Source: Winogradskyella flava
GTDB lineage: Bacteria; Bacteroidota; Bacteroidia; Flavobacteriales; Flavobacteriaceae
Length of the DNA: 64,000 bases
Direction of reading: 5' to 3'
NCBI RefSeq assembly: GCF_014243395.1
Contig: NZ_JACLCP010000001.1
Coordinates: 310,001 to 374,000 of the forward strand
Position 1 is the stretch's first letter. Each line of letters begins with the position of its first letter. The notes beneath the pieces are model-generated. The model was not told the origin of the DNA and ran no database searches. It was given only the letters and a program-made list of their open reading frames with translations. The translations under genes were made by a program, and so were the position numbers. Below, piece after piece: positions 21,419-30,495 of this stretch.

Positions 21419-22141
21419 ATGAAAAAGCATTTTTATATCTCGTTTTTAATCTTAAATGCTATACTTTTTAATCCATTAAGTACATCCGCGCAACAAACTA
21501 ACAACACAGAACAAAGATACACTACTTTCGACAAATTGGTTGGTTCCGAAAACACGAGCCTGTATCAAGGACGTCTATACATTGAAAAATATAGAACAAT
21601 AAACAATCGCCAACAATTTTTTAAATCTATTGAGTTTATTATCGGAGATGTTTGGTACAAAGGACAGTCTTATTTTAACCAGCTACTAAAATATGATGTT
21701 TATGAAGATGAATTGTTGTTAAAGCTTGAAGAAAGCGAAAACATCCTAACATTATCGAAAAAAGATATCGATTCTTTTAGCCTTGGAAAAGATCAATTTG
21801 TCAATCTTAAATTAAACACATTGCCGTTAGAGTCATTTGGTTATCACAAGGTATTATTCCAAGATTATAAGTTCACGCTTTATGCCAAATACCACAAAAA
21901 TATTTGGCAACTTAAAGATGATAATTATGCCTATTATGAATTTACAGATGCAAAAACAAAATATGTTTTATTATATGATGAGGACTACTATATCTTAAAT
22001 TCAAAAAAAGATATTATAAGTGCTTTTCCAAATCATAAAAAGGAGATAAAGAAATTATACAATAACGCTAAGAAGAGACATAAAAAAGATTCTGATGCAA
22101 TTATGACAACTGTTGTTAGACAGCTAGAATCTATTATTTAA
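21419..22141 (+). CDS. Hypothetical exported protein
   Basis: 240 residues with a signal peptide ending near TSAQ (residue 25). The body is Lys/Tyr-rich and beta-structured, without a recognised domain. It ends 15 nt before the TonB-dependent receptor start and is likely part of the same operon. Confidence 0.7.
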   Translation: MKKHFYISFLILNAILFNPLSTSAQQTNNTEQRYTTFDKLVGSENTSLYQGRLYIEKYRTINNRQQFFKSIEFIIGDVWYKGQSYFNQLLKYDVYEDELLLKLEESENILTLSKKDIDSFSLGKDQFVNLKLNTLPLESFGYHKVLFQDYKFTLYAKYHKNIWQLKDDNYAYYEFTDAKTKYVLLYDEDYYILNSKKDIISAFPNHKKEIKKLYNNAKKRHKKDSDAIMTTVVRQLESII

Positions 22142-22156
22142 ACTGGTCACTGCGCT

Positions 22157-24940
22157 ATGAGTCTTAAAAAAGCAATACTTTACTTACTCTTATGCAGTGT
22201 CTCCGTGCTTAGCAGTCAAAACGATATTCCTAAGATATCAATAACTATAGATAACCAACCTCTAACGGAAGTTTTTAAAACTATTGAATCACAAACAGAA
22301 TATAAACTTTATTACATTGATAAATGGTTTAATGGCAATACCATATCTGTGAATTATACAGATATTTTCGTAGATCAACTATTAAAAAAAGTCTTAGCAC
22401 AAACAGATATAAATTTTTTCATAAAAGATAATACTCATATTTATCTCACTAAAAATAATGTTGTTTATAATACATTACCAGAAGATTTTTTCTCTATCTA
22501 TAAGAAAAAAGATACACTACAATCCCAGACGAGTAATCTTCAAACTGAGAAGACAGCACCATTATTTACCAAAAAGATAGCCACAAATAATGGTAGTAAA
22601 ATTACAACTTACCGAATTGGTAAGGAAAATGCAACCAATTTAAGAAGAACCGCAGTCCTCTCAGGTAAGATTACTAATGTCTCAAATGGGAAACCTATCT
22701 CAGATTTGTCTATAGTAATACAAGAAAGACAGAAAGGGACATCTACAGGCAAGGACGGTTCATACAAAATAGAACTTCCTATTGGAACTCATATTTTGAC
22801 TGTTCAAGGCCTCGGTTATGAAACACGGAATTTAAGAGTGATAATGTATAATGATGGCGCTCTAAATTTAAGAATGCAAGACAGTGCTGAAGCTTTGGAT
22901 GAAGTAGTAATTACTGGGAACAGAGACAGAAATGTAGAAGAAGCTATAACCGGAATTATAAAAATTGAGGTGGAACAAATAAAGACTATGCCTTTAGTAC
23001 TAGGAGAACGGGATATTTTAAAAGCAGCACTTACCTTGCCTGGCATAGCAAATGCAGGTGAAGGGGCTTCAGGTTTTAATGTTCGCGGTGGTAAAACAGA
23101 TCAGAATCTTGTGCTATTGGATGATGGTGTTATTTATAATCCAACACATTTTTTCGGAATATTTTCAGCATTAAATCCATTTAGCACTGGCTCCGCGACA
23201 ATATACAAAGGAAGTATTCCTGCTGAGTTTGGTGGTAGATTATCTTCTGTCTTCGATTTAAAAACAAAAACTCCAAATACTTCTGAGTTTTCGGGAGAGG
23301 CAGCCATAGGTCCTGTAACAAGTACCGTTGTCTTAGAAACACCTATAGTTAAGGATAAATCAGGATTATTAGTGGGAGGAAGAGCCACATATTCCGAATG
23401 GATATTGAGGTCATTAGACAATGATGATTTAAGAAATAGTCAGGCTTCATTCTTCGATATCATAGCCAAATACAGTCATAGTATTAATGAGAATAATGAC
23501 ATAAAAGCAACAGGATACTACAGTAGAGACGCCTTTAGCATAACGTCCGACTCTATTTTTGCTTACAGTAATAGAATGGCATCTTTAAGATGGAATCATA
23601 AATTCAATGAAAAAAATAGGGGCAGGCTTATTTTAACCAATAGCCAATATAAATTCAATATAGAATTTGATGGCAAAACCAACACAGACTTTGATTTAGA
23701 ATATGTAAACAATGAAAGTGAGTTCAAAGCTGAGTTTGATTATCTGCATAGTAAGATTCATAAGTTTAAATATGGGCTCTCTGCTAAATTGTATGAAATT
23801 GATCCTGGACGTGTTGACCCTTTAGGTCCAGATTCAGAAACTGCAAAAATATCTATACCGCGAGAAAGAGCCCTTGAGACGGCATTATTTATATCCGATA
23901 ATTATAAAGTAAGTGATAAATTACGTCTAGAAGCAGGAGTACGATTCTCGCTTTTTTCTGCTCTGGGAGAAGGGATACAACGCATTTATGAAGACAACGG
24001 TCCACGCAATGCAAGTACATTTATTGAGACAAGAGCATTTGATAAAAATGAAATCATAAAGACCTATGGTGGTCCAGAATTTAGAATTTCTGGGCGTTAT
24101 TTTTTAAGCTCAGATTTATCAATAAAGGCCAGCTTTAATAATACCTTTCAATATGTCCATACTCTAAATAGTAACACAACCGTTTCCCAAACAGACACCT
24201 ACAAGTTGTCGGATTTAAATATAAAACCGCAAAAAGCGAACCTATTTTCATTAGGTATATTTAAAAACATTGAAGGGAATAAATATGAACTTAGTTTTGA
24301 GGGATACTATAAAACACAGCGCAATTTGCTGGACTTTAAAGTAGGAGCACAATTATTATTAAATGAACAAGTAGAGGCAGAAGTGCTTCAAGGTGATGGA
24401 AAGGCCTATGGCGTAGAGTTGCTCCTAAGGAAAAATGAAGGGCGACTAAATGGCTGGTTATCTTATACTTACGCACGTTCGTTTATACGTTTGAATAGTG
24501 AATTTAGCGAAGAACGTGTAAATAACGGAGACTTTTTCCCAACAAATTATGACAAACCACATGATTTTAGCTTAGTAACAAATTACAAGTTTACACGTCG
24601 CTTTAGCGCCTCTGCCAATTTTGTGTATCAAACTGGCAGGCCAGCTACATTTCCATTAGGGAATTTTGAGTTTAATGACTCGGACTACGTTTTTTTTAGT
24701 GACAGGAATTCGTTTAGAATCCCAGATTTTTACAGGTTAGACCTTAGCTTTAACGTAGAGGGAACCCATAAGATTAAAAAGTTTGCACATAGTTTTTGGA
24801 ATATTTCGGTTTATAATGTTCTAGGAAGAAATAACCCTTATTCTGTCTTTTTTGTCACAGAGGATGGCAAAGTTAAAGCTTTGCAGAGTTCTGTTTTTGC
24901 CGTTCCCGTTCCAACCATTACCTATAATTTTAAATTCTAA
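22157..24940 (+). CDS. TonB-dependent receptor with STN and carboxypeptidase-like domains
   Basis: 927 residues. Signal peptide to about residue 20, an STN secretin/TonB domain (ISITIDNQPLTEVFKTIE, about 26-105), a carboxypeptidase-like regulatory domain (about 165-240, GKITNVSNGKPISDLSIVI), a plug with GFNVRGGKTDQNLVLLDDG at about 305-325, then a 22-strand-type barrel ending in Phe (TYNFKF). Domain order fits receptors that signal through an anti-sigma factor, but no FecR/sigma pair is adjacent. It forms a block with a DUF4249 lipoprotein 3 nt downstream and a large exported protein. The substrate is unknown. Confidence 0.9.
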   Translation: MSLKKAILYLLLCSVSVLSSQNDIPKISITIDNQPLTEVFKTIESQTEYKLYYIDKWFNGNTISVNYTDIFVDQLLKKVLAQTDINFFIKDNTHIYLTKNNVVYNTLPEDFFSIYKKKDTLQSQTSNLQTEKTAPLFTKKIATNNGSKITTYRIGKENATNLRRTAVLSGKITNVSNGKPISDLSIVIQERQKGTSTGKDGSYKIELPIGTHILTVQGLGYETRNLRVIMYNDGALNLRMQDSAEALDEVVITGNRDRNVEEAITGIIKIEVEQIKTMPLVLGERDILKAALTLPGIANAGEGASGFNVRGGKTDQNLVLLDDGVIYNPTHFFGIFSALNPFSTGSATIYKGSIPAEFGGRLSSVFDLKTKTPNTSEFSGEAAIGPVTSTVVLETPIVKDKSGLLVGGRATYSEWILRSLDNDDLRNSQASFFDIIAKYSHSINENNDIKATGYYSRDAFSITSDSIFAYSNRMASLRWNHKFNEKNRGRLILTNSQYKFNIEFDGKTNTDFDLEYVNNESEFKAEFDYLHSKIHKFKYGLSAKLYEIDPGRVDPLGPDSETAKISIPRERALETALFISDNYKVSDKLRLEAGVRFSLFSALGEGIQRIYEDNGPRNASTFIETRAFDKNEIIKTYGGPEFRISGRYFLSSDLSIKASFNNTFQYVHTLNSNTTVSQTDTYKLSDLNIKPQKANLFSLGIFKNIEGNKYELSFEGYYKTQRNLLDFKVGAQLLLNEQVEAEVLQGDGKAYGVELLLRKNEGRLNGWLSYTYARSFIRLNSEFSEERVNNGDFFPTNYDKPHDFSLVTNYKFTRRFSASANFVYQTGRPATFPLGNFEFNDSDYVFFSDRNSFRIPDFYRLDLSFNVEGTHKIKKFAHSFWNISVYNVLGRNNPYSVFFVTEDGKVKALQSSVFAVPVPTITYNFKF

Positions 24941-24943
24941 AGT

Positions 24944-26167
24944 ATGGCCTCTCTATTTAAAATTAAATACCGATCAATGTTGATATACTATGTCTTGTTA
25001 TTAGTCATATTCAACAGCTGTATAGAGACCTTGGATCCTGAAGGACTTGTTGATGATTTTGAAAGTGTTTTGGTCATAGAAGCAACTATTACAAATGAGT
25101 TAAAACAGCACGAAATTAGATTGACCAGGAGTTTTAAATTTGAAGAAAATATTACCCCTTTAGAAAGCAATGCAGAGGTTAAGGTTTTGGATGATGATGG
25201 AAATGTAATTAGGTTCTTGGAAAGTGAGCCTGGCTTATATCTTTCTGAAGAAGCTTTTGAAGCACAACCAAATAAAAACTATCGCCTATCCATAACAACA
25301 TCTGATGGGAGGAATTATGCTTCCGATGCAGCACAACTCACCCAAATTACACCAATAAATGAAGTCATTGCTCAAAGAGTTATAAATAATGGAGAAGACG
25401 GCATGGGCTTTTTTGTAAATACTTTTGATCCCACCAATAGCAGTAAATTTTATCGCTATGAATTTGAGGAGACTTATAAAATCATTGCACCATTCTGGCG
25501 ACCAGACGATCTCATTACACTTACGGATGACCCAATTGATTGTTTTGTGCAAGAAGTATTCGTAGGGGAAAATAATGAACGTGTTTGCTATGGTACAAAT
25601 ATTTCTAATACTATTATTTTAACAAATACTTCTGGATTAGAACAAGATAATGTATCCCAGTTTTTAGTTCATTTTATTAATAAGAACAATTATATTCTAA
25701 CCCATCGATACAGTATTTTGGTACGTCAGTTTGTTCAATCTCCTGCCGCTTATAATTTTTTTGAAACCTTAAGAAATCTATCTCAAAGTGATAATATATT
25801 TTCTCAAATACAACCTGGACTTCTTGTAGGCAACGTATTCTCTGCAAACAACGAAAATGAAATAGTGCTGGGTTATTTTGATGTCGCTAGTGTATCAGAA
25901 CAGCGTATCTTTTTTAATTATACCGATTTTTTTTCTGAAGAACCATTACCACCATATGTAAACCCATGTGAACAATTTGCGCCGCCTGTGTCTTTATCTG
26001 GCACTTGCATATTGGCTAATTTTGTGAGGTCTGGTACTGTAGAGTTTGTCAGTGAAAATCCCGCACCAAATGCAGAGTTCCCAGGCCCATTTCTTGTGGT
26101 TACCGATGTTTGTGGAGATTGTACAGAATTAGGCAGTAATGTAGTACCACCGTTTTGGATAGATTAA
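24944..26167 (+). CDS. DUF4249 family lipoprotein
   Basis: 407 residues. Signal with lipobox IFNSC gives lipidated Cys26 if the first ATG is used; a start at the ATG at 24977 would also give a good lipoprotein signal. The following ETLDPEGLVDD and VVEATITNE-like strand are typical of DUF4249, a family always seen next to TonB receptors of this type. Late Cys residues (FVRSGTVEF, DVCGDC) may form disulfides. It is likely the surface partner of the receptor 3 nt upstream. Confidence 0.85.
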   Translation: MASLFKIKYRSMLIYYVLLLVIFNSCIETLDPEGLVDDFESVLVIEATITNELKQHEIRLTRSFKFEENITPLESNAEVKVLDDDGNVIRFLESEPGLYLSEEAFEAQPNKNYRLSITTSDGRNYASDAAQLTQITPINEVIAQRVINNGEDGMGFFVNTFDPTNSSKFYRYEFEETYKIIAPFWRPDDLITLTDDPIDCFVQEVFVGENNERVCYGTNISNTIILTNTSGLEQDNVSQFLVHFINKNNYILTHRYSILVRQFVQSPAAYNFFETLRNLSQSDNIFSQIQPGLLVGNVFSANNENEIVLGYFDVASVSEQRIFFNYTDFFSEEPLPPYVNPCEQFAPPVSLSGTCILANFVRSGTVEFVSENPAPNAEFPGPFLVVTDVCGDCTELGSNVVPPFWID

Positions 26168-26171
26168 CAAT

Positions 26172-27950
26172 ATGATGAAGAAATCAATAATTATAATATT
26201 AATTTTTATGCTAGGGTCGATACGCTCTTTTGCGCAATTAAATAATAATGAAAAGCACATTGCAGCACATGGTTTAAAGAATATTCCACAGGAGAGCGTT
26301 TTTGTCCATTTTAACACAAGCCTACTGTTTGTAGGAGAACAATTCTTATATAAAATTTATTGTTTTAATAATGAAAGTGAGACTTTCAGTAATATCAGTA
26401 AAATCGCATATATAGAATTGATAGCTCAAAATGAATCTGTCGTCTTTAAACATAAAATAAGATTAGACACTGGTACAGGTGATGGAGACTTTTTTATCCC
26501 TACTGACCTTTCTACAGGAACTTATAAGTTATTCGCTTATACTCAATGGATGCGGAACCATGGAACAGCATCCTTTTTTGAAGCAGATATTGCGATTATT
26601 AACCCTTATCAGAAAGTTCCAAAAGACTATTTAGAAAAAAGTATGGATACCCTAGTTAATAAAGTAGTCACAGGAGATATAAAGCATCCAGAATCTACAA
26701 GCTATAATGAAGATTCTGAGGGATTAATCAGTTTGGATAAAACAGAACTTGGAAAACGAAAAAAACTTAGGATCACGATAGACAATAAAAACATTAATAA
26801 TGTTAATTATTCTTTATCTGTACGACAACTTAACGATATAGTCAACTTAGAACCAGAACTTAGTGTAGGCTTTATCGAACGGTTAAAAAATTCACCAAAG
26901 TACAGCAAAAACATCACTCCTAATTTATCCTTTTTACCTGAGCTTAGAGGTGAACTTATTTCAGGAACTGTTGTGAACAAAGAAAATGATAGTCTCGTTT
27001 CTGGTAAAAGAATTGCACTTTCATTTCCAGGAAAGAATTATCTCTTTAAAGTTTCTACTACCGATGATTTTGGACGTTTCTATTTTAATCTAGATGCGCC
27101 TTACGAGAGTTCCTGTTCAGTTTTACAGCATTTTTCAAAGGATTGGAAAAGCGATACTATTTATTTTAATAAGAACCAAGTGCAGTATGAAGACTTAAAG
27201 TTTAGATCTTTTAAGCTCAACCCAAGCATGAAAGATTACATAGAGAAGCGTAGTATCGAAAACCAAATCGAAAATGCCTACATAAGCTTAAAATTAGATC
27301 GGGAATCAACAATCAAGCAAAATATTCCTTTTTACAGAGAGTTTAAAACGATCTACCATTTAGACGACTACACGAGATTCAATACTATTGAAGAAACCAT
27401 TATAGAAGTTGTTGACGAGATGAGTATTAAAAAAACGCCACAGGAAAATCGAAGTTTTTATATAAAACCAAAAATTGAATATCAATATATGGGTTTTACA
27501 AATCTATTATTTGTTGATGGAGTTTACGTGAAAGACCAAGAGGCATTTATGGATTACAATGCCAAGAACATAAAAACAATTCGTCTCTCTCGAGACAGAT
27601 ATTTAATTGGTTCAATACCATATCAAGGTATAATCGCTATTGAGACTATTGATGGCGATTTCTATGAAAATTTTGAAGCTGACGATATCGAAAAACTAGA
27701 CTTATTCGCTCCACAAGACAATAAAATATATTTTAAACAAGACTATCAAACTGATACAAATAATGAATGGGATCGTATTCCTGATTTTAGGAGACAATTG
27801 CTTTGGATTCCAAATATAACTCTGGACAATGCCCAAGTTATTGAATTGTATACCTCTGATATTCAAGGAGACTATCAAATAAACTTAGAAGGATTTTCAT
27901 CCAGCGGTAAACCTATTAGTGCTTCAAAAACGTTTCGTGTTCACGAATAA
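26172..27950 (+). CDS. Large exported protein, third gene of the TonB receptor block
   Basis: 592 residues with a signal peptide ending at SFAQ. The N-terminal part (IPQESVFVHFNTSLLFVGEQFLYKIYC) resembles the MG2-like macroglobulin beta domains that accompany receptor/DUF4249 pairs in flavobacteria. A later GTVVNKENDSLVSGKRIALS segment is a carboxypeptidase-like repeat. No thioester motif is visible. It starts 4 nt after the DUF4249 stop, so the block is one operon. Function unknown. Confidence 0.7.
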   Translation: MMKKSIIIILIFMLGSIRSFAQLNNNEKHIAAHGLKNIPQESVFVHFNTSLLFVGEQFLYKIYCFNNESETFSNISKIAYIELIAQNESVVFKHKIRLDTGTGDGDFFIPTDLSTGTYKLFAYTQWMRNHGTASFFEADIAIINPYQKVPKDYLEKSMDTLVNKVVTGDIKHPESTSYNEDSEGLISLDKTELGKRKKLRITIDNKNINNVNYSLSVRQLNDIVNLEPELSVGFIERLKNSPKYSKNITPNLSFLPELRGELISGTVVNKENDSLVSGKRIALSFPGKNYLFKVSTTDDFGRFYFNLDAPYESSCSVLQHFSKDWKSDTIYFNKNQVQYEDLKFRSFKLNPSMKDYIEKRSIENQIENAYISLKLDRESTIKQNIPFYREFKTIYHLDDYTRFNTIEETIIEVVDEMSIKKTPQENRSFYIKPKIEYQYMGFTNLLFVDGVYVKDQEAFMDYNAKNIKTIRLSRDRYLIGSIPYQGIIAIETIDGDFYENFEADDIEKLDLFAPQDNKIYFKQDYQTDTNNEWDRIPDFRRQLLWIPNITLDNAQVIELYTSDIQGDYQINLEGFSSSGKPISASKTFRVHE

Positions 27951-27980
27951 GCCTGCAAAATTTCTTGTCAAATCATGCTA

Positions 27981-29321
27981 TTACCTCGTAATCGCTTTAA
28001 ATATATCGTTCCCGTTTGCAAACAACACTAAGGCAATTAAAATAAAGAATCCTACTATTTGAGCACGTTCTAAAAACTTCTCGCTTGGTTTGCGACCAGA
28101 AATCATTTCGTATAGTAAAAACATAACATGACCACCATCCAAAGCTGGTATTGGTAGAAGATTTAAAACCGCCAACATAATGGAAAGAAATGCTGTTAAT
28201 TTCCAAAAGGCTTCCCAACTCCAAAAGTCCGGGAAGATGTCGTAAATAGCTTTAAACCCTCCAAGGCCTTTGTAAGCTTCAGTTTTAGGATTAAAAATAG
28301 CCTTAAGTTGAGAAAAATAATTAGTGATTGTAGATGCAAATTTGTTTCCGCCTTCCACGAAGCTCTCACCAAATGAATAGTCTCTTCGGGTAACTTCGTA
28401 ATATCCAAGTTCCGTAAATCGTTTTGCATCAATTAGTCTAAAGATATTTAATTTTCCTTCATTATTGACTTTAAGACTTTTTGTAAGTACGTCATCATCC
28501 CTCAACACCTCGGCAGTAACTGTTTGACCTTTTAAGCTTTCTAGCTCGCCTTCAAATTGATCAAAATACTCAAGTTTTTTTCCATTAAGACCTAAAATCA
28601 TGTCGCCTTGTTTAAGATCAGCTGATTTGTTGGCTGAAGAATCTGGTACCGATTCAACAATAAATGGATATCTATATCTAAACAGGTTTCTACTACCTTC
28701 ATCTGATAATTGACCCAAAAAGTTTTCAGGAAGACTAATCACCTTTTCTTGCCCATCTCTTTCAATGGTCATTTGTTCAGCACCAATGATATACTGACCT
28801 ATTTCAGAATCCTTTTCAATTTTCTGGTCGTTAATAGCCAATACCTTATCTCCTGTCTGAAATCCAGCGTCTTGAAGTACAGGGTTTTCAATTAAATAAC
28901 CGCCTTTAAGACTAGCGATTTTTATATCCGTATCACCGTAAATAAAAGATACAAATACAAAAATCACATAGGCCAAAATAAAGTTTACCGTTACGCCACC
29001 AAGCATAATAATTAGACGTTGCCAAGCTGGCTTAGATCGGAACTCCCAAGGTTGTGGCGGTTGCGCCATTTGCTCCTTGTCCATACTTTCATCTATCATT
29101 CCGGCTATCTTCACATAACCTCCAAGCGGTAACCAACCTATACCATAAACGGTTTCCCCTATCTTCTTTTTAAATAGGGAATATTTAACATCAAAAAAGA
29201 GGTAAAACTTTTCAACTTTAGTTTTAAAAAGTTTTGCTGGTATAAAGTGTCCTAACTCGTGTAATACAATTAGTAAGGATAAGCTTAATAAAAATTGGGA
29301 TATCTTAATTACAAATTCCAT
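27981..29321 (-). CDS. rseP: RIP metalloprotease RseP (site-2 protease)
   Basis: 446 residues. HELGH at residues 21-25 lies in the first membrane helix (LLIVLHELGHFIPAKLF), the second ligand motif LPIPALDGGH near residue 395 in the third, and four membrane helices overall. Two PDZ-like regions lie between (QTGDKVLAINDQ and KQGDMILGLNGKKL). It cuts anti-sigma factors and other substrates within the inner membrane. The gene ends 30 bp from the convergent TonB block. Confidence 0.95.
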   Translation of the reverse strand: MEFVIKISQFLLSLSLLIVLHELGHFIPAKLFKTKVEKFYLFFDVKYSLFKKKIGETVYGIGWLPLGGYVKIAGMIDESMDKEQMAQPPQPWEFRSKPAWQRLIIMLGGVTVNFILAYVIFVFVSFIYGDTDIKIASLKGGYLIENPVLQDAGFQTGDKVLAINDQKIEKDSEIGQYIIGAEQMTIERDGQEKVISLPENFLGQLSDEGSRNLFRYRYPFIVESVPDSSANKSADLKQGDMILGLNGKKLEYFDQFEGELESLKGQTVTAEVLRDDDVLTKSLKVNNEGKLNIFRLIDAKRFTELGYYEVTRRDYSFGESFVEGGNKFASTITNYFSQLKAIFNPKTEAYKGLGGFKAIYDIFPDFWSWEAFWKLTAFLSIMLAVLNLLPIPALDGGHVMFLLYEMISGRKPSEKFLERAQIVGFFILIALVLFANGNDIFKAITR

Positions 29322-29513
29322 GTAGTCATTTTCAAATTTCGATTGACAAAAGTAACGTTTTCGGGCAACTTAGAAAATAATTGTAATTCCAATCGATTTA
29401 TTTTTAACAATGATTTATAAATCAGACGATTTCAAGGACACATATATGTTAAAAAAGTTCTTGAAAATTAAGCGTAATCGTAACTTTGCAATCTAATTTT
29501 TGAAGCAAAATTT

Positions 29514-30188
29514 ATGTCCTTTCTTTCATATTTTAAAACCTATAAAAAATTCGGAGTATTCTTCTCAATATTATGTATTATCATTATTACTATCATATAC
29601 AACATACTCAATGTAAAACCAAAATTACCGGTCTGGAACCCAGTTTCAGTGAGCGAAGAATTAGTTGATAGTTCCATTCAACATAAAGCCAAATATCACA
29701 CGATTGCAGATTTCAGTTTAACCAATCAAAATGGGGAAACTGTAACCCAAGACACTTATAAGAACAAAATTTATGTGGCTGATTTCTTTTTTACGACTTG
29801 TCAAACCATTTGTCCTATTATGACAGATCATATGTACAAAATTCAAAAGGAAATTCTAAATGATGATGATGTCATGCTACTCTCACATTCCGTCACGCCT
29901 AAAATTGATAGCGTTGCCCAGCTTAAAAAGTATGCAAAGGAGAAAGGTGTTATAAACCGTAAGTGGAATTTAGTTACTGGTGATAAAAAACAAATCTATG
30001 AGTTGGCGAGAAAAAGTTACCTAGCCGTTAAAACAGATGGAAATGGGGATGAATACGACATGATTCACACCGAAAACTTTTTGCTCATAGATAAAAAGCG
30101 ACGAATCAGAGGGTTTTATGATGGCACGCAGCCAGAGGATATTGAGAAACTTCTGGAGGACATTGAAACCCTAAAGGACGAATCTTAA
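29514..30188 (+). CDS. SCO family copper chaperone-like protein
   Basis: 224 residues with one N-terminal membrane helix (about 13-32). The thioredoxin-like domain carries the copper-binding CQTIC near residues 96-100 (FFFTTCQTICPIM) and the matching His near 183 (DMIHTENFLL). SCO/SenC proteins load copper into cytochrome oxidase or act as thiol-disulfide reductases. It stands alone upstream of feoAB, 80 bp away. Confidence 0.92.
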   Translation: MSFLSYFKTYKKFGVFFSILCIIIITIIYNILNVKPKLPVWNPVSVSEELVDSSIQHKAKYHTIADFSLTNQNGETVTQDTYKNKIYVADFFFTTCQTICPIMTDHMYKIQKEILNDDDVMLLSHSVTPKIDSVAQLKKYAKEKGVINRKWNLVTGDKKQIYELARKSYLAVKTDGNGDEYDMIHTENFLLIDKKRRIRGFYDGTQPEDIEKLLEDIETLKDES

Positions 30189-30267
30189 ATTCTTTAAAAA
30201 GGGTTTTACGTCCTTAAATTTTTAGCTTATTTTTGCTTCTTTAAATTCATTCTAAATAAAAATAAGG

Positions 30268-30495
30268 TTGACATTAGCAGATCTAAAACGTGGACAGCAA
30301 GGTATCATTACTGATGTTTCTTCTATCCATATTCCATTAAAGCTTTTAGAAATGGGATGTCTGCCAGGCAATTCTGTAGAGTTGGTTCAAGTGGCACCTT
30401 TCGCGGATCCCATGTATCTTAATATTAACGGTACGCATCTAGCCATTAGAAAAGAAACTGCTATGCACATTTTAATAGAAACAGTAGATGAGTAA
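30268..30495 (+). CDS. feoA: Ferrous iron transport protein FeoA
   Basis: 75 residues, an SH3-like FeoA domain: LADLKRGQQGIITDVSS, LEMGCLPGNSVELVQ and PMYLNINGTHLAIRKE. It appears to start at a TTG (30268), as no in-frame ATG precedes the domain. It overlaps feoB by 8 nt, so translation is coupled. It is thought to regulate the FeoB pore. Confidence 0.9.
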   Translation: MTLADLKRGQQGIITDVSSIHIPLKLLEMGCLPGNSVELVQVAPFADPMYLNINGTHLAIRKETAMHILIETVDE